Assembly (NCBI RefSeq): GCF_001612635.1 | Contig: NZ_BDAV01000002.1 | Span: forward strand, 1 to 64,000 | Origin: Nocardia africana NBRC 100379 | GTDB lineage: Bacteria > Actinomycetota > Actinomycetes > Mycobacteriales > Mycobacteriaceae | DNA: 64,000 bases | Direction of reading: 5' to 3' | Shown here: positions 37,969 through 46,933 of the stretch, one piece after another | Numbering within the stretch: the first letter of the stretch is position 1 | Layout: each line of letters starts with the position of its first letter | Notes under the pieces: model-generated | Seen by the model: the letters and a program-made list of their open reading frames with translations, nothing else | What the model was told of the DNA's origin: nothing | Database searches by the model: none | Translations under genes and position numbers: made by a program

Positions 37969-38667
37969 ATGGGCAAAGGCATCAACGGCGTCATCCTCAA
38001 GGCACTGCGCGCGGACGACTACCGGCTGACCGTCACCTCGGTGCGGCAGATCGGCGACAAATATCTGCGGCTCGGCTTCACCGGCGGCGGGCTGCTGGCC
38101 GACCACCCCGTGCATCCCACGCAGTGGATCCGCATCTGGTTCCCCGACGACAACGGCACCCTGCAACAGCGCGGATACACCCTCGTCGACCCCGATCCCG
38201 GCAACGACGCGTTCGATATCGAGTTCGCGCTGCACGGCGGCCCGGCCTCGCGGTGGGCCGCGCGGGCCGCGGTCGGCGACGAGATCGACGCCACCGTCAT
38301 GGGCTCGAAATTCGCGGTGCCCGAACCGGTTCCGTCGGAATTCCTGATCTTCGGCGACAGTGCCTCGCTGCCGGCGATCAATTCGCTGCTGGACGCGATC
38401 GGTGAGACGCCGTCCCGGGTCTGGCTGGAATGGCAGGAGGAGTCCGAGCAGTCGCTACCGGTGCGCACCGGCCCGAAGACCGAGGTGACGTGGGTGCAGC
38501 GAGTCAACTACGGCCAACTGCTGCGGCAGGCGGCCGACTCGGTGACCTGCTCCCCCGATGCCTTCGCGTGGGCCGCCTGCGATGCGGCCACCACCCGCGC
38601 GGTCACCAAATCGCTGAAAGCCAAACTGCCGAAACACAATATCGCCGCGCGCGGCTATTGGCGGTGA
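37969..38667 (+). CDS. Siderophore-interacting protein (ferric-siderophore reductase)
   Basis: 232 aa, cytosolic flavoprotein of the SIP family. The N-terminal FAD-binding barrel carries QRGYTLVDPD, the RxYTL flavin motif. The C-terminal NAD(P)H-binding half ends with WAACDAATTR and ARGYWR. Such enzymes release iron from ferric siderophores by reduction. In mycobacteria an equivalent domain is fused to the N-terminus of IrtA. Here it is a separate gene convergent with the irtA/irtB-like pair, whose IrtA lacks the domain. It is divergent from the MbtB-like NRPS and has its own iron box. Confidence 0.88.
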   Translation: MGKGINGVILKALRADDYRLTVTSVRQIGDKYLRLGFTGGGLLADHPVHPTQWIRIWFPDDNGTLQQRGYTLVDPDPGNDAFDIEFALHGGPASRWAARAAVGDEIDATVMGSKFAVPEPVPSEFLIFGDSASLPAINSLLDAIGETPSRVWLEWQEESEQSLPVRTGPKTEVTWVQRVNYGQLLRQAADSVTCSPDAFAWAACDAATTRAVTKSLKAKLPKHNIAARGYWR

Positions 38668-38752
38668 CCCACATACGGCCACCGGAGCCACCACGCACCG
38701 GGCGGCGGACACGGCATCGATCCGTGACCGCCGCCCGCACGGTGCGAAAACC

Positions 38753-40483
38753 CTAAGCCGACACCAGATGCCAGCCGGTCGCGCGGGACCGCTCCGACCA
38801 GAATCCGGCATAGCGCCCGCCGAGTACGAGAAGTTCGGCGTGCGTGCCCCGTTCGACGATCCGGCCGGCCTCCACGAACAGAATCTGATCGGCATGGGCG
38901 ATGGTGTCGAGCCGATGCGCCACCACGACGACCGTCTTGTCCCGCGTCAGTTCGTGAATGCCGCGTACCACCGCCGCCTCGCTGTGCGGGTCGAGGGCGC
39001 TGGTCGCCTCGTCGAGCAGCACGATCGGCGCGTCCTTGAGCAGCGCGCGGGCGATCGAAACCCGTTGGCGCTCACCGCCGGACAGCGCCGCGCCGCCCTC
39101 GCCCACCGCCGAATCCCAGCCGTCGGGCAGCCGGTCGACGATCTCGTCCACCCGGGCGATCTCGGCGGCCCGGCGCACCTGCTCGGCCGTGGCGTCCGGA
39201 TTTCCGATGCGGATGTTGTCGGCGATGGTCTCGTTGAACAGATAGACGTCCTGGAAGACCAGCGACACCTGGCGCAGCAGGATTTCCGAGGGCTGCCGGC
39301 GCACATCGTGGCCGCCGACGGTGATGCTGCCGGAACCGACGTCGTAGAACCGGGAGGCCAGTTTGAGCAGCGTGCTCTTCCCGCCGCCGGACGGGCCCAC
39401 GATGGCCGTGGTGGTTCCGCTCGGCACGGTGAAAGATACGCCGTCGATGACCTTTTCGCCTTCGCGGTAGCCGAAGCCGACGTTGTCGAAGACGATCTCG
39501 GGCGCACCCGGGGTCACGGGTTCGGTGGCCTCGGCCAGATCGTGCTCGGCGAGGAAGTCCGTGATCCGGTCGGCGGCGTCGGCGGCGCTGCGGATCGCGG
39601 TGCTCAGCTGCGCGGCCCGGTTGATCGGTTCGATGAACCGGGAGGTCACCGCGATCAGCGCGATCGTGGCCGGAATGGAGAGGTCGCCGCCGGTCCCGCG
39701 GGCCACCACCACCGACACCACGGTCAGGAAGACGATCTGCACGCACAGCGCGAACACCATCAGCCCCGGCACACTGGCGACGGTCAAGCGCTTGGCGGCG
39801 GCCTCCTGTTCGCGCAGCGCGCGCGTGAGTGCCCGGTTGCCGGTGCCCACCGCACCGAAGGCGCGCAGCACGGGTTGTGCCTGCGCGAACTCCACGACCC
39901 GCGAATTGGCTTCGGCCGCAGCGGCATCGAGCCGGCGGTCGGCACGCGTGTAGCTGTTGTTCGCCCAGCGGCTCACCAGCAGCAGTGCCGGCAGGCTGAT
40001 CAGCATGACCAGCGCGATCCGCCAGTCGACGAAGGCGACGCCGATCGCGACACCCACCGGAACCAGCACCGCGGTGAGCACGGGTGCGAGCAGATAGTTG
40101 ACCACGCTGAGGATTTCGCGCACGCCGCCGACGACCATCCGCGAGAGGGATCCGGCGTTGGCGGTGGCGAACCAGCCCAGCGGCAGCGTGCTCAGATGAT
40201 CGCCCAGCCGGGTCTGCACGCCGCGCAGCATGCCCACGCCGATCCGCAGGCCCACCAGCAACTGCTGGTACGAGCACACCGAGGCGACGACCACCGCGAG
40301 CGCCAGCCAGGCGGTCCAGCGCCACGCGCGGCCGAAATCACCGTCGAACAGCGCCTGCAGCACCGGAATCAGCAGCAGATAGGCCGCGATCTGCCCCAGC
40401 GCGCCGGCGCCGATGAGGGCCAGATGGCGCGGCACGTAGCGGCGCAGTTCCGGCGGGACGAGGGCGAAGATCTTCCTGATCAC
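38753..40483 (-). CDS. irtB: IrtB-like ABC transporter (TM + ATPase)
   Basis: 576 aa. Six TM helices (about 15-320) are fused to an ATPase with Walker A GPSGGGKST, signature LSGGERQRVS and Walker B IVLLDEATSALD. Length and order match mycobacterial IrtB, which with IrtA forms an inward-pumping transporter of exporter fold for ferric mycobactin. Its start overlaps the irtA-like stop by 4 bp. The convergent neighbour encodes the siderophore reductase, which supports import rather than export. Confidence 0.85.
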   Translation of the reverse strand: MIRKIFALVPPELRRYVPRHLALIGAGALGQIAAYLLLIPVLQALFDGDFGRAWRWTAWLALAVVVASVCSYQQLLVGLRIGVGMLRGVQTRLGDHLSTLPLGWFATANAGSLSRMVVGGVREILSVVNYLLAPVLTAVLVPVGVAIGVAFVDWRIALVMLISLPALLLVSRWANNSYTRADRRLDAAAAEANSRVVEFAQAQPVLRAFGAVGTGNRALTRALREQEAAAKRLTVASVPGLMVFALCVQIVFLTVVSVVVARGTGGDLSIPATIALIAVTSRFIEPINRAAQLSTAIRSAADAADRITDFLAEHDLAEATEPVTPGAPEIVFDNVGFGYREGEKVIDGVSFTVPSGTTTAIVGPSGGGKSTLLKLASRFYDVGSGSITVGGHDVRRQPSEILLRQVSLVFQDVYLFNETIADNIRIGNPDATAEQVRRAAEIARVDEIVDRLPDGWDSAVGEGGAALSGGERQRVSIARALLKDAPIVLLDEATSALDPHSEAAVVRGIHELTRDKTVVVVAHRLDTIAHADQILFVEAGRIVERGTHAELLVLGGRYAGFWSERSRATGWHLVSA

Positions 40484-42381
40484 CGCAGTTCTCCTTCGGA
40501 GTCGGAACCGGCCGCCGCGCCCGCCGATGCCTGATTCTGTTCCCAGAGGCGCTGATAGAGCCCGCCGGCCACCGACAGCGTCGCGTGGTCCCCCGTTTCG
40601 GCGAGTTCGCCGTTGTCCAGCACCAGGATTCGGTCGACTCCCGTGATCGTGTGCAGCCGGTGCGCGATCACCAGCACGGTGCGGCCCGCGACCAGGACGG
40701 CGAGCGCGTCCTGCACCGCGGCCTCGGATTCCGGGTCGGCGAAGGCCGTGGCCTCGTCCAGTACCAGCACCGGGGTGTCGGCCAGCAGCGTGCGGGCGAT
40801 CGACAGGCGCTGCGCCTCACCACCGGACAGCACCGCGTCGACACCGATTTCGGAGTCGTAGCCGCGCGGCAGTTCCAGGATCCGCTCGTGGATCTGGGCG
40901 GCGCGCGCGGCCCGCTCGATCGCGGCCGCATTCGCGTCGGGCCGGGCCAGCGCGATGTTGTCGCGGATCGTCCCGCGAATCATCCGCACGTCCTGCAGGA
41001 CGAAGCCCACGGTGCGGTAGAGCTCGGCGGTGGAGAACTCGCGGACATCCTTGCCTCCGATCGTGATTCGCCCCGCGGTCACGTCGAAGAAGCGCGGCAG
41101 CAGCCGGGCCAGGGTCGACTTGCCGGAACCGCTCGGGCCGACCAGTGCGGTGATGGAACCGGGCGCGAGCGCGAAGTCGACCTCGCGCAGGACGGCGCGA
41201 TCGGCGCGATAACCGAAGCTCACCCGCTCGCACCGGACCGCGAGCCCCGTGGTGGCAGCGTCACCGGCCACATCGGCAGCCTCGTCGCCGTCGGCCCGCA
41301 CCTCGAGTTCGGGCAGCTGCTGCAGCTGGTGCAGGCGCAACGCCGCGGCGCCACCCTCGCGCAGCGCCTGCCCGCCGAACCCGATGCCCAGCAACGCACT
41401 CCCCAGGCCGATGCCGAGCAGCAAGAACGGCAGGATGTCGACCGGATCGGTCCAGCCCAGATCGGCGAAGCCCACGCCGGCCACCACCACGACCAGCATG
41501 AGCAGGACCGGGGTCAGCAGGATCTCGGCGGCCGACTGCAGTCTGGTCATCGGCGTCTTCCAGGCCAGCAGGCTCGCGGCGGTGTTGTCGACCGCTCGCT
41601 GGAAGGTGCTGTGCGCCTTGCGGGCCCGGCCGAACGCCCGCACCACCTGAATGCCGTCGACGAATTCGATGATGGACTGTTCGATGGCGCGTTCGTTCGC
41701 GTCGAAGACGGCGAAGCGCTCCTGATGTGCCTTCCCCATCATGGCCGCCAGGCCGCGGGTGTAGAGCACCAGCGGAATCAGCAGGATCAGCGTCAGCCGC
41801 CAGTCGACGGTGAACAAGTAGATCAGCGCCACCACCTGCACCGTCACCGCGCCGACGAATTCGAGCCGGGCGTGCGCGACCAGATAGTGCAGGGCCTCGA
41901 CATCGTCCTGCAGGAACTTCTTCACCTCACCGGAACTGCGGTCGGTGAACCAGCCCAGCGGCACCCGGCTCAGCTTGGCCGCCAGCAGTTGTCGCAGCGA
42001 GAGCTGGAATCTCGCATCGACCAGATGGGTCCAGACCAGCGCCGCGGCCTGCAACAGGCCGCGCAGCACCAGCACCACGACCGCGGCGATCACCAGCGTC
42101 CACACCCGATCCTTGTCGATCGGGGCGGACAGCAGTTCCCGGCACGCCTCGACGATCAGGATGAACGGCACCACCGCGCAGATCGAGGAGGCCACGACGA
42201 CCAGGCTCGCCAGCGACAACGCGCCGTTCACCGGCGCGAGCACCTGTTTGCGGGCCAGGCCGTCGGCGCGGCGCTGCTGTTTCAGCGCGACCCGGTCCGG
42301 TTCCAGCGGCGCGCCGGGCGTGGTGCGCGGCACCGGCCGCGCTGCCTCCGGCTCGGCCGGATCCACGGTCTGAACCGTCAT
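40480..42381 (-). CDS. irtA: IrtA-like ABC transporter lacking the fused reductase domain
   Basis: 633 aa: about 45 residues of charged, Pro-rich N-terminus, six TM helices, then an ATPase with Walker A GPSGSGKST, signature LSGGEAQRLS and Walker B VLVLDEATAFAD. The last motif has Phe-Ala where most have Ser-Ala, as in IrtA-like proteins. Mycobacterial IrtA carries an N-terminal siderophore-interaction domain of about 270 residues, absent here and encoded separately at 37969. An AGGGAAGGA site precedes the ATG. It lies 22 bp after the C-A-PCP-E NRPS. Confidence 0.85.
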   Translation of the reverse strand: MTVQTVDPAEPEAARPVPRTTPGAPLEPDRVALKQQRRADGLARKQVLAPVNGALSLASLVVVASSICAVVPFILIVEACRELLSAPIDKDRVWTLVIAAVVVLVLRGLLQAAALVWTHLVDARFQLSLRQLLAAKLSRVPLGWFTDRSSGEVKKFLQDDVEALHYLVAHARLEFVGAVTVQVVALIYLFTVDWRLTLILLIPLVLYTRGLAAMMGKAHQERFAVFDANERAIEQSIIEFVDGIQVVRAFGRARKAHSTFQRAVDNTAASLLAWKTPMTRLQSAAEILLTPVLLMLVVVVAGVGFADLGWTDPVDILPFLLLGIGLGSALLGIGFGGQALREGGAAALRLHQLQQLPELEVRADGDEAADVAGDAATTGLAVRCERVSFGYRADRAVLREVDFALAPGSITALVGPSGSGKSTLARLLPRFFDVTAGRITIGGKDVREFSTAELYRTVGFVLQDVRMIRGTIRDNIALARPDANAAAIERAARAAQIHERILELPRGYDSEIGVDAVLSGGEAQRLSIARTLLADTPVLVLDEATAFADPESEAAVQDALAVLVAGRTVLVIAHRLHTITGVDRILVLDNGELAETGDHATLSVAGGLYQRLWEQNQASAGAAAGSDSEGELR

Positions 42382-42403
42382 CGGTCCTTCCCTCCCATAG
42401 CTG

Positions 42404-45400
42404 TCACCCTGCCTGTCGCTGGGCGCTGACTTCGGACATTCCGGAGGCGAAATCGCACAGTACGGCGCGCCAGCGCTCGGCCCGCGCGTCGGCGCCGGCC
42501 TCGTCCAGCACCGCGGAGTTCACGTCGATATGCGCGATGAGAACCGGGCGCGAATCCTTCGCGACCACCGCGGTGTTGAGGTCGATCGTGAAGCGCAGCG
42601 GCAGATCCGGATGTCCGGCCACACCGAATTCGGCGGTGAGGTCCGGTAGCGGCACCGGCGTCCACGGGCCGCTACCGAAGTGCAGCATGTCGAAGCGGCC
42701 CAGGTGGTTGAGGCGAATCTGCCCGCGCGCGTTCAGGGTTCGATGGTGGACCGGCGCTCGGCCGGCCGCCGGAGTCCAGGTCTCGAGTTCGGACACCGGA
42801 ACCAGCGCCGTCTCCTCGACGGTGAACCAGCCGACGCGGCGGGTGTCGTCGCCGGGGTCGCGGCCGTGCGATTCCCGGGTCACCGCGATGCGGCCGGTCG
42901 CGTCGGCGGTATCGGCGACCAACCGTGCGCAGGCGGTCAGCAGCAGGTCATCAAGGGGCACATCGTTTTCCGCGCACCGGGCGAGCAGTGCCTCGGTGTC
43001 GTCGGGGCCCAGTTCGACCATCCGCTGGATCGCCTTGCCCGCCCGATCACGGCGCGGATCGGTGTAGCGGCCGCCGAGCGGTGTGCCCAGCGTGGGTGGA
43101 ATGCCGAGCGCCGCGCGGGTGCCGGAGTCCGCAATCCGTTCGGGTCCGGACTCGTTCACCGCGTCCACTCCCTGGTCGAGGCGGCGCAGATCATCCACGA
43201 GAATCAGCCAGGACACCACGTCCACCGCCAGGTGGTGGATGGACAGCACCAGTCGCGGCCGGTCACCGGGCACCAGGGTCGCGGCCACCATGCGACCGGC
43301 GTCCGGATCCAGCCGTTGCACGGTTGCCGCGAGATAATCTGCCGCACTGGGGCTTTCGCCCGGCTCCGCGACGACGAACGACGCGGCCGCGCTCGAGCGG
43401 TCCTGCGCGATCAATACCGGCCGGCCGTCGGCGCCGGTCTCCAGGCGGGAACGCAGTGTGGGATGAGCGGTGGCCAATTCCTCGAGCCGCCGCACGATCG
43501 CCTCGGGCGTGATCTCCCCGTCCAGCGAGAGCACCTGCGACTGTGCGAGATAGCGGTAGTCACCGTAGCCGAGAATCTCGAGGGCCAGGTCGGTGAGCGG
43601 TAGTACGGTTCCGGCGGGTGTGACCCCGGCATCGCCCGGCACGTCCTCGGACGGATCGTCCAGACACGCGGCGAGGTCACGAAGATCGGCCGCCGCCAGC
43701 ACTTCTCGCGCCGAGATTCGGTAGCCGGCGCCGCGCAGCCGCGATACCAGATCGATGACGCCGATGCTGTCGATACCGAGGTCCACCAGACTGTCCAGAA
43801 TGCCGATCCGCGTCCCCGCGCCGGCGCTCATCGCCTCGATCAGCGCCAGCAGGGTGCGCTCGGTCTCGGTCCGCGGTTCGGCGCGGGCGCCGGTCTCGGC
43901 GGGGCGGGCCAGCAGTTCGGTCGCCACGTGCACGTCGAGTTTGTCGTTGCGGTTCAACGGAATCTCGTCGACGAACACGATGCGGGTGGGGACCAGGAAT
44001 TGCGGCAGCCGGCGGGCGAGAGCGGAACGCACGCGTGCGACGGTGCCGTCGCCGACCACCAGTGCCCCCAGCCGGGTCCGTCCGTTCTCGGTGAAGGCCA
44101 GCGCCGCGGCGTGGCGAACACCGTCGAGCTCGCGCAACACCACGCTGACCTCATCGGGCTCGACGCGGTATCCGTTGATCTTGACCTGCCGGTCGACCCG
44201 GCCCTCGTAGGCGACGGTGCCGTCGTCGGCGCGGCGCACGAGATCGCCGGTGCGATAACGCCTTCCGCCGTCATTGCCCGCGACGAAGGCGGCCGCGGTG
44301 GCGGCGGGCCGTCCCAGATAACCGAGCGCGAGTTGCGGCCCGGAAAGGTAGAGCTCGCCCTGCCCACCGGGCGGCACCGGCCGCAACCGGTGATCGAGCA
44401 CCTCGGCGGTCATTCCGTCGAACGGACGGCCGATGGTCGGCGCGGCGTGATCGTGCACATCGGCCATCAGTGCCTCGACGGTCGTCTCGGTCGGGCCGTA
44501 GAAGTTGATGACCCGGGTGGTCGCCAATCCCCGCAGGCGCCGCCAGGTGTCCGGGCTGATCGCCTCACCGCCCAGCGCGAGCACGGCCAGCGGACAGCGC
44601 TCGGCGCCGGTCCCGGGATCGGTGCGGAACAGTCCGGCGGCGATCAGCCGGTTCAGCATGGACGGCGACGTGTCGAAGATGTCGATCCCGAATTCGCCGA
44701 TGGCGCCGACGATGCGCTCGGCGTCGGTGCGCACCTCGTCACCCAGCAGGACCACGGTGTGGCCGCTCAGCAGCGCGACCGTGGGCTGCCACGCGGCGTC
44801 GAATCCGGTGGACCAGCCGTGGCCGATGCGCAGCGTGCGCCCGGTGGCGGCGGCGATCGGCGCGAAGATCCGCCGCTCGTGATTGGCCCAGTGATTCAGC
44901 AGCGCCCGATGCGATATCGCGACTCCCTTGGGCCTGCCGGTCGTGCCGGAGGTGAACACCACGTAGAACGGCGCGTCCGAGAGCCGTTGCGGCACAATGT
45001 CCGTCGTCCGGCTCGAAACACCGTTGCGTTCCGATGCGGGTACCCGGCATGGCGGGACGGGCCGTGCGGCGCGCGTCTCGCCGGAGCCCGGCCACCCATG
45101 CGCGGCCGCGAGATCGATCGCATCGGCGGCCGGGAAAACGAGACTCCCGTCGGTGTCGGGGATTGCGTGGCGGCAGTCCACACCCTGGGCGCGGACCTCG
45201 GCCAGGGCATCGGCGCGGTCCGCGTCGGCGAGCACGATGCGCGCGCCGCTGGTGCTCAGCAGATAGGCCACGCGGTCGGCCGGGGTGGCCGGATCGACAT
45301 GGACACAGGTGGCGCCGGCGAGGCCGACGGCGAAGGGTGCGTGCAGGACTCGGCGGTCGCGGGGCAGCATGACCGCCACCGCGTCGCCGGAACCGATCCC

Positions 45401-46933
45401 CGCCGCAGCCAGCTCGGCGGCCAATGTGCGGACCGCGGAACCGAATTCGAGGAAAGTGTGCTCGCCCGTCGCGTCGACGACCGCGATCCGATCGGCGGCC
45501 GCATCGGCGGCATTGAGCAACGCCTCCGGCACCGTGGCAGAACTCGCCGCACCGCTCGGCGATGCCTGCGCGGACCCGGCGGCAGAACTCGCCCGGCTTG
45601 CGCCACCGGCATCGTCGTCCGTCAGCGCGGCGGGCTCGTCTTCGAGCAGCACATCGACCGCGCTGCACCGCCGCGCCGTCACGATCCGGGTGGCGACGGC
45701 GAGAAGCCGGCGCGCCATCCGATCCGGGTCGAAGGTGGTGAGCAGGTCGGGGCGGGTTTCGACGCGGCAGATCAGCTCGCCGTGCTCCAGCACCGGTACG
45801 ACGGCGAGGGGATAGTGGCTCGGGGAGTCGACGCGGCGTGCGGTCATGGTGGCGCCGCCGCCCATCGGCATTCGCGGTGCGACCGCGCCGACCGGGGAGT
45901 TCTCGAAGACCAGCAGGCTGTCGAACAGCTGCCCGGCCCCGGCGTGGCGGGTGATCTCCGCGATGCCCAGATATTCGTGCGCCCGCAACCGCGCCACCGA
46001 GCGCTGCAGTTCGGCGCCGACCTGCGCGGGCGCGCGGTCGTCCATCCGGACTCGCACCGGAATCGTGGTGACCAGCGCGCCGACCAGGCGTTCCGCATTC
46101 GGCAGCGAGGCGTCGCGGCCGGAGGTGGTCTGGCCGAACACCACGTCGTCGCGGCCGGTGATCCCGGACAGTATTCGCGCCCAAGCCATTTGGAGCACGG
46201 TGTTCAGGGTGAGGCCATGGGCTCGCGCCCAGGTGAGGAGCAGGTCGGTCCCCGCCGCGTCCACGCGCGCCTCGCCCACGACGGGCAGATCGAGATCCGC
46301 CGGCGCCGGTGGCCCGAGCATCGGCATCGGAGCCAGCCCGTCGAGCGCCGCGGTCCACGCCCGGGCCGAGGCCTCGGTATCGCGGCTCGCCAGCCAGGCC
46401 GCGTGCTCCCGCAGCGGCGGAGCCGGGGGCAGTGCCGCGCCCTCCCCGCGATGCAGGGCGATCAGATCGGAGAACAGCAGCGGAATCGACCAGCCGTCGA
46501 CGACGATATGGTGTGCGGTGCAGACCAGTTCGTAATCGCGCTCGCCGACGCGGGCCGCGACCACCCGGAACAGCGGGCCGCGGTCGAGGTCGAGCCGCCG
46601 GCGCGCCTCCTGCCAGTAGAGATCCCGCGCCGCCGCCTCGGGGTCGGGGGCCGAGCGCAGATCGACCTCGCGCCAGCCGATTCGCCCCTCCGAGGTGATG
46701 ACCAGTACCGGATGCGGCACATCCTCGGCGAGTACGGCCGCGCCCAGATGCGGATAGCGCCCCAGGACGCCGTCGAAGGCCGCGCGCAGCCCCGCCGGAT
46801 CGGCCAGATTTTCCACTCGCACCGCGAAGGTCACCAGATAGGGATCGATGCCCTGTGCCATCGAACTGACCGAATACAGCCCGCGCTGCAGCGGTGACAG
46901 CGCGACGACGTCGAGAATCTCCACCTCGCTCAC
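42404..46933 (-). CDS. NRPS C-A-PCP-E
   Basis: 1509 aa. Condensation domain with AHHIVVDGWS (near 144); an Ala/Ser-rich linker; adenylation domain with FTSGTTGRPKG (660) and an A10 variant NRNDKLD (about 996); PCP with GIDSIG (1052); C-terminal epimerization domain with HHLAVDVVSW (1234), ESHGRD and VGWFT. There is an insert of about 40 residues before A3. Hand-aligned specificity residues are D A Q D A G F V E K, unassigned. Its start overlaps the stop of the C-PCP protein by 4 bp, so the two probably work in series. This module is additional to what a nocobactin scaffold requires. Confidence 0.88.
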   Translation of the reverse strand: MSEVEILDVVALSPLQRGLYSVSSMAQGIDPYLVTFAVRVENLADPAGLRAAFDGVLGRYPHLGAAVLAEDVPHPVLVITSEGRIGWREVDLRSAPDPEAAARDLYWQEARRRLDLDRGPLFRVVAARVGERDYELVCTAHHIVVDGWSIPLLFSDLIALHRGEGAALPPAPPLREHAAWLASRDTEASARAWTAALDGLAPMPMLGPPAPADLDLPVVGEARVDAAGTDLLLTWARAHGLTLNTVLQMAWARILSGITGRDDVVFGQTTSGRDASLPNAERLVGALVTTIPVRVRMDDRAPAQVGAELQRSVARLRAHEYLGIAEITRHAGAGQLFDSLLVFENSPVGAVAPRMPMGGGATMTARRVDSPSHYPLAVVPVLEHGELICRVETRPDLLTTFDPDRMARRLLAVATRIVTARRCSAVDVLLEDEPAALTDDDAGGASRASSAAGSAQASPSGAASSATVPEALLNAADAAADRIAVVDATGEHTFLEFGSAVRTLAAELAAAGIGSGDAVAVMLPRDRRVLHAPFAVGLAGATCVHVDPATPADRVAYLLSTSGARIVLADADRADALAEVRAQGVDCRHAIPDTDGSLVFPAADAIDLAAAHGWPGSGETRAARPVPPCRVPASERNGVSSRTTDIVPQRLSDAPFYVVFTSGTTGRPKGVAISHRALLNHWANHERRIFAPIAAATGRTLRIGHGWSTGFDAAWQPTVALLSGHTVVLLGDEVRTDAERIVGAIGEFGIDIFDTSPSMLNRLIAAGLFRTDPGTGAERCPLAVLALGGEAISPDTWRRLRGLATTRVINFYGPTETTVEALMADVHDHAAPTIGRPFDGMTAEVLDHRLRPVPPGGQGELYLSGPQLALGYLGRPAATAAAFVAGNDGGRRYRTGDLVRRADDGTVAYEGRVDRQVKINGYRVEPDEVSVVLRELDGVRHAAALAFTENGRTRLGALVVGDGTVARVRSALARRLPQFLVPTRIVFVDEIPLNRNDKLDVHVATELLARPAETGARAEPRTETERTLLALIEAMSAGAGTRIGILDSLVDLGIDSIGVIDLVSRLRGAGYRISAREVLAAADLRDLAACLDDPSEDVPGDAGVTPAGTVLPLTDLALEILGYGDYRYLAQSQVLSLDGEITPEAIVRRLEELATAHPTLRSRLETGADGRPVLIAQDRSSAAASFVVAEPGESPSAADYLAATVQRLDPDAGRMVAATLVPGDRPRLVLSIHHLAVDVVSWLILVDDLRRLDQGVDAVNESGPERIADSGTRAALGIPPTLGTPLGGRYTDPRRDRAGKAIQRMVELGPDDTEALLARCAENDVPLDDLLLTACARLVADTADATGRIAVTRESHGRDPGDDTRRVGWFTVEETALVPVSELETWTPAAGRAPVHHRTLNARGQIRLNHLGRFDMLHFGSGPWTPVPLPDLTAEFGVAGHPDLPLRFTIDLNTAVVAKDSRPVLIAHIDVNSAVLDEAGADARAERWRAVLCDFASGMSEVSAQRQAG

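Noticed and set aside
38753..42381. The two fused ABC proteins considered as siderophore exporters because of their exporter fold
   Set aside because: Length, order and the adjacent siderophore reductase fit IrtA/IrtB, which import; export is left as the less likely alternative.
43928..46897. A 989-codon plus-strand frame
   Set aside because: Antisense shadow of the C-A-PCP-E NRPS gene, with no recognisable motif.
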